Source: a virus. Taken from it: a stretch of 64,000 nucleotides of DNA. The stretch is from positions 1-64,000 of IMG/VR virus record IMGVR_UViG_3300030116_003627; one strand, written 5' to 3'. The notes beneath the pieces were generated by a model that did not search any database, was not told the origin of the DNA, and worked only from the letters and a program-made list of their open reading frames with translations. Position numbers and translations under genes: made by a program. Positions 40,801 to 50,483 of this stretch are shown in pieces (within the stretch, counting starts at the first letter, position 1; every line of letters starts with the position of its first letter).

Positions 40801-42494
40801 GCGACAACTCCAAAATGATCTTCAATACTAGGATCATGATTAGCACAACCAATAGACCATGCCTTTACCCATTCAGCAGTTTGCTTTGGAGTAAATTTCT
40901 TGACCTTATTACTTCTATCTTGCCATGCTTTTTGCAGTCTGTCAATCTTTTCTTGACCACCTTCCTGATATTCTGCACCGTAGTATTCTTTATTACGAAT
41001 TTCTAACAGTTTATCAATATTTTCTTTGGCATCAATCTCAGGCCACATTTCATCAGGGTAATAAGCATAAAGTGGAAATAACTGAACTAAATCAGAAATT
41101 TCTTCTGGCTGTAGATAAGGTTTTGGCATTTTAATTAATGGTGTTCTAAATCCATCATTACTACCATCACCTTTACCAAGTTTTTGCTCAAGTGTCCATG
41201 TTAGATCAGCTTTCATAAAACCAGCTTCAACTGCAATATCTCTTAACTCAGTACCGTGATAAGGTGACCATGCCGACACAGTAAAGGAATCATGTCCACC
41301 ACACTCTCTAGAAAATCTAGCAGAGTCTAGTGCCATTTCTTTTGTCTCATAGGGCATACCAATAATAACATTGATAGAGTATGGAACATTAGACTTATTC
41401 ACATAGTCAATATGCTGTAGATACTTTTCATTAGTAACATTTCTTTTCAGGAAGTCTCTTCTATATTCTTCGTTACCAGACTCAAGACCAAATGTAATTC
41501 TGTACATACCACACTCTTTCATCATCTGCATGATTTCAGGAGTGCAGTTTTCAATGCGAGTGTTGCACCAGAAAGGAGTTTTGTGTTCACTCCAAACTTT
41601 TGCAAACGCCTCCAATTCTTTCATTGGTCTTGCTAGGAATGAGTCATCAACAAAGTTTACATGGTCTACTTGGTGCCGTTCAAAGAAAGTTTCAAACTCT
41701 GCTTTAATAACATCAGCAGACTTCCTTCTCATAAAGTTGCCAGTACCAGCATCCTTAGAGAATGCTCTTTGGCCGGGAGAGTTACAGTATGTGCAAGAAT
41801 AGGGGCAACCACGATATGTTTCCATCTGCATAGAAAAGTTGAACCAACGTCCACCCTGAAAACGTCCAAACCTTTTCTTATCAAAAAATTCAAAGTCTGG
41901 CGTAACTTCATTAATATCTACTAGATCAGCAGGAAGGTTCTTTTGTGCATGATCATCAAATCTATAGGTAGTGCCTCTAATGTCATGAAGAGGATTGCCT
42001 TCACGCAAGCATGTAATAGCATCTCTAACAACTTGCTCGCCTTCTTGATGACAAAGTTGATTTACAACATCATACTTTAGGACTTCTTCAGGAGCAAATG
42101 TAGTGAATACACCACCCATGATATTAGGGATATTTTTATCCCGGATAGATTCTAATAGATCAATACCAACACTAAAAGAATCTTCTACACAAGAAACTAA
42201 GATAAGGTCTGGTTTAAATTCTTCTACTTTAGCAATAAAGTCAGGAACAGCTTGTTTGGATGGTTTGATATCAATCCAATCATTTGCATCTAATTCTGCT
42301 CTACCTTGGTGACCAGACTTTTTTGTTGCAATTCTCCGACTTTGAAATTGGTCTGTATAAGCTGTTGTTTCAAATAAATCTACAGGGGCATTCATTTCCT
42401 TACAAATAGATGTAAGAATTGCCATAGAAATAGGTGGAGAGAACATTAATGGAATGTTAGGGTATACAAGTAATACCCTTGGATTGGCAATCAT
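40797..42494 (-). CDS. B12-binding-type radical SAM protein, copy 2
   Basis: 565 residues, a close paralogue of the downstream gene. It has the same N-terminal Rossmann-like domain (VLLVYPNIPLMFSPP, PDLILVSCVEDSFSVGIDLL, IPNIMGGVFTTFAP), cluster residues Cys230, Cys234 and Cys237 in TYRGCPYSCTYCNSP, a TFGLESGNEEYRR strand and the KAWSIGCANHD end. Tandem placement and shared ends show a duplication. It follows the sugar-linked island, so the pair may act on glycan or lipid-linked sugars, which is inference only. Its start overlaps the upstream stop by 4 bases. Confidence 0.8.
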   Translation of the reverse strand: MIANPRVLLVYPNIPLMFSPPISMAILTSICKEMNAPVDLFETTAYTDQFQSRRIATKKSGHQGRAELDANDWIDIKPSKQAVPDFIAKVEEFKPDLILVSCVEDSFSVGIDLLESIRDKNIPNIMGGVFTTFAPEEVLKYDVVNQLCHQEGEQVVRDAITCLREGNPLHDIRGTTYRFDDHAQKNLPADLVDINEVTPDFEFFDKKRFGRFQGGRWFNFSMQMETYRGCPYSCTYCNSPGQRAFSKDAGTGNFMRRKSADVIKAEFETFFERHQVDHVNFVDDSFLARPMKELEAFAKVWSEHKTPFWCNTRIENCTPEIMQMMKECGMYRITFGLESGNEEYRRDFLKRNVTNEKYLQHIDYVNKSNVPYSINVIIGMPYETKEMALDSARFSRECGGHDSFTVSAWSPYHGTELRDIAVEAGFMKADLTWTLEQKLGKGDGSNDGFRTPLIKMPKPYLQPEEISDLVQLFPLYAYYPDEMWPEIDAKENIDKLLEIRNKEYYGAEYQEGGQEKIDRLQKAWQDRSNKVKKFTPKQTAEWVKAWSIGCANHDPSIEDHFGVVA

Positions 42495-43087
42495 TTGTGA
42501 ACCTTAATATCTAAATTATCTGGTTTTTTAAATGGAACGTTATCATGTTTATGATGGATAACAAATTGCGTACCACTAAACTCTTTAAAAATCCCTTGGA
42601 AGATTGGGCGCCATACACGGGTCAATCTTTCGGTATTAGTGGCTCCCCGATCAGATGGAAGATAGAAATCGGTTTTGGACCGAATATCAAAATCCATAAT
42701 AGAATCAAAACCATAGATGTGAATTTCGTCCGCCTTTAATTTGTTTGCTGCATAGTGAGTTGCAAAGTGACCACAATTGAAATCAGTATAGTTCTTTGCA
42801 TATTTAGGCAAAACCTCATAGAATTCTTTTACTTGTGGGGAGTATTTCATATAGAAGCTTTGTCGCATCTCCATCCACTTCTTAGGTCTTACTCCAAGAA
42901 CCCACGGATAAGGATTTATAACACTACCTTCTGTGATTGCTTTCATCATCTTGAAATCAACCATACAAGAAACATACACATTGGGTACTTCAAATGGGGG
43001 CAGATTGCATGTGATCTTCAAACCCTTTGCAGGTTTGTAATGAACAGCATTATCACCATTACCAATAATATGAACTACTCTAGCCAT
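42491..43087 (-). CDS. Glycan-related protein, sialyltransferase/DUF115-like
   Basis: 198 residues from ATG 43087, with AGGAG about 12 bases upstream (the frame also opens at 43117 without a site). The N-terminus MARVVHIIGNGDNAVHYKPA, with a later HIYGFDSIMDFD, has the Rossmann look of small phage and bacterial proteins related to DUF115 and CST-type sialyltransferases. It opens the glycan island after the radical SAM pair. Enzymatic assignment is tentative; substrate unknown. Confidence 0.5.
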   Translation of the reverse strand: MARVVHIIGNGDNAVHYKPAKGLKITCNLPPFEVPNVYVSCMVDFKMMKAITEGSVINPYPWVLGVRPKKWMEMRQSFYMKYSPQVKEFYEVLPKYAKNYTDFNCGHFATHYAANKLKADEIHIYGFDSIMDFDIRSKTDFYLPSDRGATNTERLTRVWRPIFQGIFKEFSGTQFVIHHKHDNVPFKKPDNLDIKVHK

Positions 43088-43140
43088 TATTCTTTTTAAC
43101 TCCTGATAACCAATCAACTAAAGAGTATCTAGTCACTTTA

Positions 43141-43827
43141 CTACTTCCAATTATCTTTTACCCATTTCTGAGGTTTGTAAATACCAAATGGAGTTTTTAC
43201 AGTATTGTTAATTGCTTGTACAATACTAGGTCTACCATGAAAGCATACAATAGAAAGTTTCTCTGTAAGGTTATCTGGATATACTTGGTACTTGTATGAT
43301 TTTAGTTTACCGGGAAATCTTTTCTGGATAAAATCTCTAGACATGCTAGAAATAGCAGTATTGAGATATTCACCATCGCCTCTAAACTGTTGCATTACTT
43401 GTGGATTATTAGCAAATCTGCGCCAAACATCAGCATTAAAGTTATAGTCCCAAGCCATTACAGCAGATTGTAATCTATTTCTAAGGTATGGTTGATGTTC
43501 ATTTACAGAACCAAGGTCTTCAATCCCCATGAAAATGCCGTCATACTTCAGCAACCAATCAATATTGCTTACGATAAGGGTATCAAGATCAAGATAAACA
43601 ACTCTGCTTCCTAGTCTATGGTCTGTATTGAAAAGTTGTAGTTTATTCCACCAGCCATCATATCCGGGAATAAGTGAAACAGTTCTAATACCATCCATTT
43701 TTTTACGGTCAGTCAGGCACACAAACTGATGCTCTACAGTTGTGTTACGTTCTACCATAGACTTCAGATTATAAACGTAATCCTCAGAAAACTTGTCACC
43801 CCAAAATACACATGCTACAGTAACCAT
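43141..43827 (-). CDS. Glycosyltransferase, GT-A type
   Basis: 228 residues. The N-terminus VTVACVFWGDKFSEDYVYNL is a GT-A nucleotide-binding start. VVYLDLDTLIVSNIDW (about residues 76-91) holds the Asp-x-Asp metal-sugar site. VCFHGRPS near residue 195 is typical of small GT-A enzymes. It probably moves a sugar from a nucleotide donor to a glycan. It is separated by one base from the next island gene. Donor and acceptor are not visible. Confidence 0.75.
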   Translation of the reverse strand: MVTVACVFWGDKFSEDYVYNLKSMVERNTTVEHQFVCLTDRKKMDGIRTVSLIPGYDGWWNKLQLFNTDHRLGSRVVYLDLDTLIVSNIDWLLKYDGIFMGIEDLGSVNEHQPYLRNRLQSAVMAWDYNFNADVWRRFANNPQVMQQFRGDGEYLNTAISSMSRDFIQKRFPGKLKSYKYQVYPDNLTEKLSIVCFHGRPSIVQAINNTVKTPFGIYKPQKWVKDNWK

Positions 43828-43828
43828 T

Positions 43829-44683
43829 TTACATTCCTTTAGAAACTAAGTCCCATGCAAAACCTTCACGAATTTCTTTGACTGTGAATTCTGAATACAA
43901 ATATCTCTTAAACCATTCTTCACGGTCAGGACGATCAGGATTTTCAATGTTACTAAAATCTTTGATAGGATTTGCTACCGGATATGCAATGCTTCTAGGA
44001 CCAGTATATGCAGGGACACCATCAAGTACTGCACGAATACCGGGACTGCTAGACCAGTTCACTACTGCCCAAACATTATCAAAACTCAAATCAAATTCAT
44101 CAAAGGAATTGACTTTCTCTGGCTGCTGAAGTTCATCAACCAAACCATAAAATTTATGAATGCTGATAGGAGCTCTTGGGTGTGGTCGCAAAGCAATAGG
44201 TCTATCTGTATGCTCTCTAATTCTTTCTACAGCTCTCATAATCCAGTCATCAGGTTTCATTAGACCAGACCATTGCAAACTCTTACCATGTTGACATGCA
44301 ATAAGAATTTTGTCTCCGGTGTATGTCCAATCTTTTAATTTGATATCAAACTTTTCTGCTCTGGACATGTCCATATCAATCTTATCCAGATAAGGATAAT
44401 TCATTTTATTGACACCGTTAAGACCAATCTTCCATGTCTTACCACGTTTGATACTGCCAACCTCTAGGACTAGTACAGGTTTGTTTTGATCTTTAAAATG
44501 ATCAAATACTTTTTTGTTAGGTTTCATACGTCCAGACCAAAGTACAGACCAGATAACAGCAACATCAGCTTCCATATCATTATGTACAACATCATGGCCA
44601 GCATTCTTCAGAGAAGTTTCAAATGCTTCAAAGATAGATGGACTGTTTAGTGCACCATGTTCTGTAAATAAACTAAATCGCAT
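43829..44683 (-). CDS. Capsule-type glycosyltransferase-like protein (KpsC/S-like)
   Basis: 284 residues. The pattern 'ILIACQHGKSLQWSGLMKPD', then RPIALRPHPRAP, and VVNWSSSPGIRAVLDGVPAY resembles the GT-B-like capsule proteins that add the first sugars on lipid carriers. It is related in outline to the protein at 45349-46398. It overlaps the following gene by 11 bases. The family link is by pattern and needs a profile search. Confidence 0.6.
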   Translation of the reverse strand: MRFSLFTEHGALNSPSIFEAFETSLKNAGHDVVHNDMEADVAVIWSVLWSGRMKPNKKVFDHFKDQNKPVLVLEVGSIKRGKTWKIGLNGVNKMNYPYLDKIDMDMSRAEKFDIKLKDWTYTGDKILIACQHGKSLQWSGLMKPDDWIMRAVERIREHTDRPIALRPHPRAPISIHKFYGLVDELQQPEKVNSFDEFDLSFDNVWAVVNWSSSPGIRAVLDGVPAYTGPRSIAYPVANPIKDFSNIENPDRPDREEWFKRYLYSEFTVKEIREGFAWDLVSKGM

Positions 44684-45356
44684 CTCTCATCCCCACTTGT
44701 GACATTTCAAAATAATCTCTCCACCAATCTTCAGCATAGTCTGTCTTTTTATATGATTCAAACCAAGGTCCACCTTCAGTGTAGTGCACATTGTTCACGT
44801 CTTCTTTATACTCATATTCGGAAGCAAGCCAGTTCCACTCTAGAGGAAGTCCACCAATCTTTGTCTCATTATCCAGCCATTTAAATTGGTGCAGTTCTAG
44901 ACCAGAAGCAGAGTTAACATAGTCGGGTGTTAGTCTTGTACATTCTGCACAGTTCATCAGCATAAAACTAGACCAGTTTTTCTTTGGGTAAACTGTCTGT
45001 GTCTGGTTCAAGAATTTTGTTTCTGACTTTGGCATATAGTCGTGTTGACAAACTTGCACTGCATACCGATCATCACGCATACGCCATAGTTCTGCGATAT
45101 CTGATTTCATCAACATGTCACAGTCCATAAACAAAGCCCACCCCTGATAGTTCATCAAGTGCGGTACAATGAACCGACTGAAAGAAAATTCTGTAGAAGA
45201 AATCTTATTGCGCTTACGAGAAAAATCATCCTTAATATTCTTCAGGTAAATAGGCGTGATTGCTACAGGTTGTGTACTATGTTTCAAGATAGAATATGAC
45301 AGTGTACTAAATGCAGCTTTTTCTTTGCTGTCATATCCAATGAATACATTAATCAT
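44673..45356 (-). CDS. Glycosyltransferase, GT8-like
   Basis: 227 residues. MINVFIGYDSKEKAAFSTLS is a typical GT8-like opening. LFMDCDMLMKSDI (about residues 75-87) has the Asp-x-Asp site. NNVHYTEGGPWFESY (near residue 190) matches the 'HYT.GGPWF' motif of this group. It transfers a sugar from a nucleotide donor. It overlaps both neighbours by 8-11 bases, so the island is translated as one chain. Confidence 0.75.
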   Translation of the reverse strand: MINVFIGYDSKEKAAFSTLSYSILKHSTQPVAITPIYLKNIKDDFSRKRNKISSTEFSFSRFIVPHLMNYQGWALFMDCDMLMKSDIAELWRMRDDRYAVQVCQHDYMPKSETKFLNQTQTVYPKKNWSSFMLMNCAECTRLTPDYVNSASGLELHQFKWLDNETKIGGLPLEWNWLASEYEYKEDVNNVHYTEGGPWFESYKKTDYAEDWWRDYFEMSQVGMRDAI

Positions 45357-46398
45357 TACCGAACCCTCTTTGCTCTCTCAATTTTCTCCATAAGTCGCCT
45401 TGCTCAACTTCTTCTAGACTCCAATGTGAATTTGCATAATACCTCAAAAACTCATCTCTGTCAACATTTAAATTTGGATTTTCAATATCTTTTAGTTCAC
45501 CAGCTGACCACGGTTTTATATATGCTGCGTCATGAGTAACAAAAGTTGGAACACCTTTCATCATACTTACCGCACCAGCCGTGCTTGTTAGGATAACACT
45601 TGCCCATGCTGTTTTCAGATAAGCATTGGAATAGTCACCCAAAACTTTTGTGACACTGTGGTAGTATTCAACATCCTTAACACTATATTGTAAAAATCTC
45701 AAGACTTCATTTTTGTGTGTCTCATTCATAGCATGTCGGCCAGGATGGTCTTTAACCTTAATAGGTCTGTCAGTGTACTTTCTCAATTCAAGAACTGTTT
45801 CTTTCAACCAAGTATAAACATCAATACCCATGTGTGACCAACCACCAACACCACGATTAAGGAAAATCATGATGTGATCACCCTTAGTTTTCCAATCATG
45901 AACTTTTAAATTCAAATCAGATGTTATTTGTTCAACTCTTTTGTCTACATTATCATCAAATTCCAAAAAATCAGATTGATTAGCATGGATAGAGTTTAGA
46001 GGAAATCTATAATACCTAATCCGGCCAGACTTTTCAAAATGCTTTAGAACATTGCCTTCAAAGAAAAACATGTTCTTTCTGGTTCCGCCTGCTTCTTCAA
46101 AAGAAGTCAGACACTTCTGCCTAAGATCAGAACGGTTTTTTGCACTTGTGTTAATGAAACCCTCTTCAACTTGAACAGCATCACGACCATGTAAAGGCCA
46201 ACCCCACATAAGTCCAAACTCCCTGTCTTGATTTTTGACAGGTTGAGTCATTCCATCATTAGCCCAAATGTATTCGTCTCCACAAGCAGAAACGCCTTTT
46301 ACCCACCGGGCCATCATTTCTTTTTTTTCTTGGGATTGAGCAGTCTTCTGAAAAAACCAGAGTTTGAACTGATTATGTTTTCTTGCTGATCTTTTCAA
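45349..46398 (-). CDS. Capsule-type glycosyltransferase-like protein
   Basis: 349 residues. Key segments: IMIFLNRGVGGWSHMGIDVY, RPIKVKDHPGRHA and VILTSTAGAVSMMKGVPTFV then HDAAYIKPWSAGEL, a GT-B-like end that resembles KpsC/S-type proteins and the neighbour at 43829-44683. The start is TTG 46398; an internal ATG lies at 46314, but the earlier start aligns better with the relative's N-terminus. It overlaps the methyltransferase end. Role in phage- or host-surface glycan building is inferred. Confidence 0.6.
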   Translation of the reverse strand: MKRSARKHNQFKLWFFQKTAQSQEKKEMMARWVKGVSACGDEYIWANDGMTQPVKNQDREFGLMWGWPLHGRDAVQVEEGFINTSAKNRSDLRQKCLTSFEEAGGTRKNMFFFEGNVLKHFEKSGRIRYYRFPLNSIHANQSDFLEFDDNVDKRVEQITSDLNLKVHDWKTKGDHIMIFLNRGVGGWSHMGIDVYTWLKETVLELRKYTDRPIKVKDHPGRHAMNETHKNEVLRFLQYSVKDVEYYHSVTKVLGDYSNAYLKTAWASVILTSTAGAVSMMKGVPTFVTHDAAYIKPWSAGELKDIENPNLNVDRDEFLRYYANSHWSLEEVEQGDLWRKLREQRGFGND

Positions 46399-46993
46399 AG
46401 TTTTTTACCGTCATTAAGTTAAGCCATTCAACTCTGTTCATATCTAGACCAAGATATGTAAGTTGACCTTCTGGAACAAATAGAGGTTCTTGCTTTCCCC
46501 GTTGAACAATACCAACACCACAATCTGTATTAATTGTAAGCATTTCTAGGTCTGGATTATTTCTAAGTTTGACAAAAGCTTTCCATACAGTTCCGTTCCA
46601 AGAACCTGTTCCATTATACTGTTCAGCTGGTCTTTGGTGCCACTCTGTGGGTGGATTGCAATCATGCATAACAATAGTCCCACCCTTTTTCAAGACTTTC
46701 AGACCGTTTTCAACATCTTTGTATACTTGCTCTGCGGTATGAAGTCCATCAACAAAAATAATGTCATACTTATTTTTATTCTGTGCAAAAAATTCATCTG
46801 AAGTCATATGAAAGTTTTCAGATGCTTTTGGATATTCTTTAGGTGCTTCTAAAAAACTTGGATCAACTGCATGTTTAATTTTACAACTAATCCGATCAAA
46901 GCACTCTCTTGAACGTCTTACACCAATCTCTAGATATTTTTCATATTTATTTTCTCTGATTAGAAAATTGATAATATCAAAACGCTCTCGCAT
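46373..46993 (-). CDS. SAM-dependent methyltransferase (class I)
   Basis: 206 residues from ATG 46993, which has GGAG 7 bases upstream; the frame also opens at 47014. YEKYLEIGVRRSRECFD (SAM-binding loop), YDIIFVDGLHTAEQVYKDVE then NGLKVLKKGGTIVMHDCNP is the Methyltransf_24 pattern. It lies between the dehydratase and glycosyltransferases, so it may methylate a sugar or sugar-linked product. Its stop overlaps the next gene's start. Confidence 0.75.
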   Translation of the reverse strand: MRERFDIINFLIRENKYEKYLEIGVRRSRECFDRISCKIKHAVDPSFLEAPKEYPKASENFHMTSDEFFAQNKNKYDIIFVDGLHTAEQVYKDVENGLKVLKKGGTIVMHDCNPPTEWHQRPAEQYNGTGSWNGTVWKAFVKLRNNPDLEMLTINTDCGVGIVQRGKQEPLFVPEGQLTYLGLDMNRVEWLNLMTVKNFEKISKKT

Positions 46994-46994
46994 C

Positions 46995-48020
46995 CTACCA
47001 CTCCAGCCACTCATTATTTTTCAAAGACCAGTCTACAGTTTCAACTAAACGTTCCCGAACAGGTTTAGGTGTCCAGCCCATTTCTGCCATCTTAGAACCG
47101 TCCAAAGCATAACGCAAATCATGTCCTGGCCGTGAGGAATGGAAGTCTACCATTTCATAGTTCAGTTCCTTGCCTTGAATGTCTGCAATCATTTTTGCCA
47201 GTTGAAGATTATCAAGTTCTTCACCACCAACAATATTAAATTTGTGACACTTAGCACCACCATAGTCTGCTTCAAGCTGAGACATATCATAGTTCATGAG
47301 GAAGTAGAGTGCATCTGCCACATCATAGGCGTGAATATAGTGACGTGATCCCGCTTTCTCTTTTAATGGATCACTATGCACAGTGACCTTCTCACCATCC
47401 CGTGCACGTTTGATACACATAGGAATATACTTCTCAGGATGCTGGCGTTCACCGAATACGTTCATTGTATGAGTAATAATAGCAGGAAGGTTGTAAGTGT
47501 TTTCATATGCTACTACCAACTCTTCTGCACCAGCCTTAGATGCACTATAGGGGTTAGTAGAGTTGTATCTGTCATTCTCTTTATAGTGAACACCTTCTGG
47601 TGCAGGACCAAAGACTTCATCTGTAGAGAAGTAAATGAACTTTTCTAGACCTTTTACCTTACGAGCATATTCCAGAATGTTTACTGTGCCTACAACATTG
47701 TCCAAAACAAATTCCATAGGGTAGTCAATACTACGGTCCACATGACTGCCAGCTGCTAAGTGTGCAATATAGTCTACATGTCCAATTGTATTAATAATTT
47801 GTGGATTGAGTTCTGCTTTCAAATCATGAAAGACTGTGCGCACACGGTTCTGTGTTGCTTTTTCATGCCGACGAACAACATCATGCAGTCTGTTCAGATT
47901 ACCACTGTAGTCAAGTCTGTCTAGAGTTACAATATTCCAGTCAGTCTTAGCCAGAAGATAATCAACTACATGGTGCGCAATAAAACCGGCGCCACCTGTA
48001 ATCAGAATAGTTTTAGTCAT
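46995..48020 (-). CDS. rmlB: dTDP-glucose 4,6-dehydratase-like (RmlB family)
   Basis: 341 residues, the usual length for RmlB. ITGGAGFI (7-14) is the NAD loop. STDEVFG (132-138) has the Thr-Asp-Glu catalytic set, and Tyr158-x-x-x-Lys162 (YSASK) completes it. SHVDRSIDYPMEFVLDNVVG is also typical. It turns a nucleotide-glucose into the 4-keto-6-deoxy form, the branch point to rhamnose and many amino or deoxy sugars. No RmlA, RmlC or RmlD is seen here, so the later steps may be host-made. It lies in the middle of the glycan island. Confidence 0.85.
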   Translation of the reverse strand: MTKTILITGGAGFIAHHVVDYLLAKTDWNIVTLDRLDYSGNLNRLHDVVRRHEKATQNRVRTVFHDLKAELNPQIINTIGHVDYIAHLAAGSHVDRSIDYPMEFVLDNVVGTVNILEYARKVKGLEKFIYFSTDEVFGPAPEGVHYKENDRYNSTNPYSASKAGAEELVVAYENTYNLPAIITHTMNVFGERQHPEKYIPMCIKRARDGEKVTVHSDPLKEKAGSRHYIHAYDVADALYFLMNYDMSQLEADYGGAKCHKFNIVGGEELDNLQLAKMIADIQGKELNYEMVDFHSSRPGHDLRYALDGSKMAEMGWTPKPVRERLVETVDWSLKNNEWLEW

Positions 48021-48963
48021 TAGATAGTTCCTTTACCACTTCAATCCATTGTTTAGCAATATTAATATCAGATAAGTTCTGTTGTATATATTCCTGTCCT
48101 AAACGTATTCTTTCCAGTGTCTGCGCAGGATTTTTCAGACACTCAATCATATTATCTACAAAGTTATCATTTACATAAGCATAGTCAGAGAACTTAAGAT
48201 AACTGTCTTGTGGAGATGCAAGTACCATAGTTCCGCATGCTAATCCATCTACAAGTTTGTTATGACTCTTACCAAGAGTAAAAGGATGCTCTGGATCAAT
48301 TGGTAAGATGATAAAATCAGACTTGGTTGTAATGATCTTTTGGATTTTTTCTGTCCACTTTACATTTCTGTATTCACCATTCAAAGACCCAACGCCAGCT
48401 GGCATAGTTCCGTTACGATTAATTACCGTAAATTTAATAGGTGGTAATTCATTTTGCCGTTCTGCTAACGGGCCAAATACTAATTTTTTCCAGTCAGCAT
48501 ATTGTAGGTTACCATCATTGCCATACCAAGTTACTTTTAAAATGTCTTTTGGACTAAAACTAGGTTCATTAAAGTCATAGAATACAGGATCATCAATGAT
48601 AAAGATTTTCTTTTCAATCTTTAACTTTTTACATTCTTCTTCAATGACCTTCTTGAGTCTATCTGTAGTTGTCGTTACAGCATCACATTTCTTCAAAAGT
48701 TCTATTGCTTGACTGCGGCGGCGATCAGAAAAATAATTGTCACAAACATCCCATACAATCTTTTTGCACTTTGTGTTCAGCAGATTGGTGGAAGTTTTCA
48801 TTATCACGCCAATACTATCAGAATTAGTGGGTTTGTTAAACCCACCATCAAATCCAAGTTTCTCCATACCTCTTGATGGAGTAACCATTCTAATTCTTGC
48901 TGATGCTGATACCCTGCCTTTTAAATCAACAGGATTTAAAAACCTAAGATTCTCTTTTGTCAT
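48013..48963 (-). CDS. GT-B-type glycosyltransferase-like protein
   Basis: 316 residues. An N-terminal region lacking the usual GT opening is followed by KKIVWDVCDNYFSDRRRSQA, then LLKKCDAVTTTTDRLKKV, and the C-terminal block HPFTLGKSHNKLVDGLACGT then MVLASPQDSYLKF, the nucleotide-sugar-binding end of GT-B (GT4-like) proteins. It overlaps the dehydratase by 8 bases. It probably adds a sugar on the same glycan; donor unknown. Confidence 0.65.
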   Translation of the reverse strand: MTKENLRFLNPVDLKGRVSASARIRMVTPSRGMEKLGFDGGFNKPTNSDSIGVIMKTSTNLLNTKCKKIVWDVCDNYFSDRRRSQAIELLKKCDAVTTTTDRLKKVIEEECKKLKIEKKIFIIDDPVFYDFNEPSFSPKDILKVTWYGNDGNLQYADWKKLVFGPLAERQNELPPIKFTVINRNGTMPAGVGSLNGEYRNVKWTEKIQKIITTKSDFIILPIDPEHPFTLGKSHNKLVDGLACGTMVLASPQDSYLKFSDYAYVNDNFVDNMIECLKNPAQTLERIRLGQEYIQQNLSDINIAKQWIEVVKELSND

Positions 48964-49549
48964 CTAAAACAATATTTCCTGCAATTGTATATCTTTTCTT
49001 TTCTGACCACTGCGGCTGTACTTCGTGCATCAAATGCCAAGGAAAGATAATGATTTGACCTTCTTTTAAATCATCTGTATACATTTCTTTTTTAAGAAAA
49101 CTTCTATCAAACATTGTATTATGAAATACAGTTGTGTTTGGTTCCTCTAAATGCAATAGATAAATTAAACACAAGTCAGAGTCTGGATGATTATGGGGGT
49201 CATGGTGTCCCATTTTATTATATCGGTTATACCAATAATCAATAAACTTTACGGGGTATGAATTAAAATTTAATTCTTCAATGACTTCACTAACAACAGG
49301 TCTGACAACTTCATCTGTAAAATCATCATAATTTATAGAACTTGATTCGTTAAAGTATGATGTAGAACTATTTCGTTGCTGCTCCCAACCCATAACTGAT
49401 CCATGTTCACTAGTTTTCATAGCAATTTTATCTTGGTGTGAAAGTTCTTTATCAATAGCCGAAACAAAATACTGTTTCCACTTATCATGGTCAGGAACAT
49501 CTTTAACAGCTATAAAATGAGTATGAAACTCTCTAATATCTAAAGTCAT
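48944..49549 (-). CDS. 2OG-Fe(II) oxygenase family protein
   Basis: 201 residues. YNKMGHHDPHNHPDSDLCLI (about residues 109-128) carries the first iron ligands, and FPWHLMHEVQPQWSEKKRYT (near residues 171-190) the distal His and the Arg that binds 2-oxoglutarate. The end AGNIVL matches phage members of this group. It hydroxylates or demodifies an unknown substrate. It overlaps the radical SAM gene upstream and the glycosyltransferase downstream, so it belongs to the island. Confidence 0.75.
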   Translation of the reverse strand: MTLDIREFHTHFIAVKDVPDHDKWKQYFVSAIDKELSHQDKIAMKTSEHGSVMGWEQQRNSSTSYFNESSSINYDDFTDEVVRPVVSEVIEELNFNSYPVKFIDYWYNRYNKMGHHDPHNHPDSDLCLIYLLHLEEPNTTVFHNTMFDRSFLKKEMYTDDLKEGQIIIFPWHLMHEVQPQWSEKKRYTIAGNIVLDDKRES

Positions 49550-50483
49550 TCAAGTCAAACCTTGTACCATGCATTTTATACAAATCCCGAGTATGATTAG
49601 TATATACTAAAACTTCAGGATCGTCAATCAAAAAGTCACAACCCTTACAAAAGTCAGGATAGTTTCCTGTAAGATGTTGCTGTCTTAGTTCTGTATACTT
49701 ATCACCTGTCCAAATGTCTTCAATGCTTTCTTCTGAGACATGACCAAGGATTGCTTCATCATCTCTACCTAAGACTTGGCAGCAAGGGTGCACTGCTCCC
49801 CATTTACCTTCCTCACCCCCAGCACGAATAACAAGGTCAGGAGAGAAAGGTCTACCACAAGTCTTAACTTCACCAGTGCGTTCTTCAGGTGGTCTATAAA
49901 CACCAGACCAGTTGTGCATCTTCCAAATCTCTGTTTGTACTCTAGCACTATCTACAATCTTACGATACTGCTCTACTTCATAGTCAACATTATCATTATC
50001 CATAATAAGATGATAAGTTGATACGTCACAAGAAGAACCAGACTGTTCTACATATTTCTGCATCTCATGCAGATTATCAATTACAATATCAAAGTAATCT
50101 GAATTCATCCATGCTTTATAGGTTTCTTTGTTGTATCCAATGATAGAGAAACGAAAGAAGTCTGCGCCAGCATCTACAACTCGTTTCATAAAGTTACCAC
50201 GCATTTTATATCCGTTGGAGAACATAAATGCTTTGGCGCCATATTTTTTTACAATCTTTACATATTCAGGTAAGTCAGGATTGAGGGTAGGTTCACCAGA
50301 ACCTTCAAGGTTAACTACATTTAACCCCTTATCAGATAACTCTTCAATGATTGCTTCAAAGTTTTTGAGACTAAGTTTTTTTAACCAGTTTTTTCCCCGG
50401 CCGCCGGGGGCGGATTGTGGACACATCTGACAACTGTAGTTGCATCCACCATTAATCTCAATTACCGCTCTGTCTATATTCAT
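49533..50483 (-). CDS. Radical SAM/SPASM protein
   Basis: 316 residues. GGCNYSCQMCPQSAPGG holds Cys14, Cys18 and Cys21. VVNLEGSGEPTLNPDLPEY is the GE motif. PFSPDLVIRAGGEEG, then VHPCCQV and FCKGCDF hold extra Cys residues like SPASM domains. It starts inside the end of a small gene upstream. Likely a sugar- or peptide-modifying radical enzyme of the glycan island; substrate unknown. Confidence 0.8.
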   Translation of the reverse strand: MNIDRAVIEINGGCNYSCQMCPQSAPGGRGKNWLKKLSLKNFEAIIEELSDKGLNVVNLEGSGEPTLNPDLPEYVKIVKKYGAKAFMFSNGYKMRGNFMKRVVDAGADFFRFSIIGYNKETYKAWMNSDYFDIVIDNLHEMQKYVEQSGSSCDVSTYHLIMDNDNVDYEVEQYRKIVDSARVQTEIWKMHNWSGVYRPPEERTGEVKTCGRPFSPDLVIRAGGEEGKWGAVHPCCQVLGRDDEAILGHVSEESIEDIWTGDKYTELRQQHLTGNYPDFCKGCDFLIDDPEVLVYTNHTRDLYKMHGTRFDLNDFRY

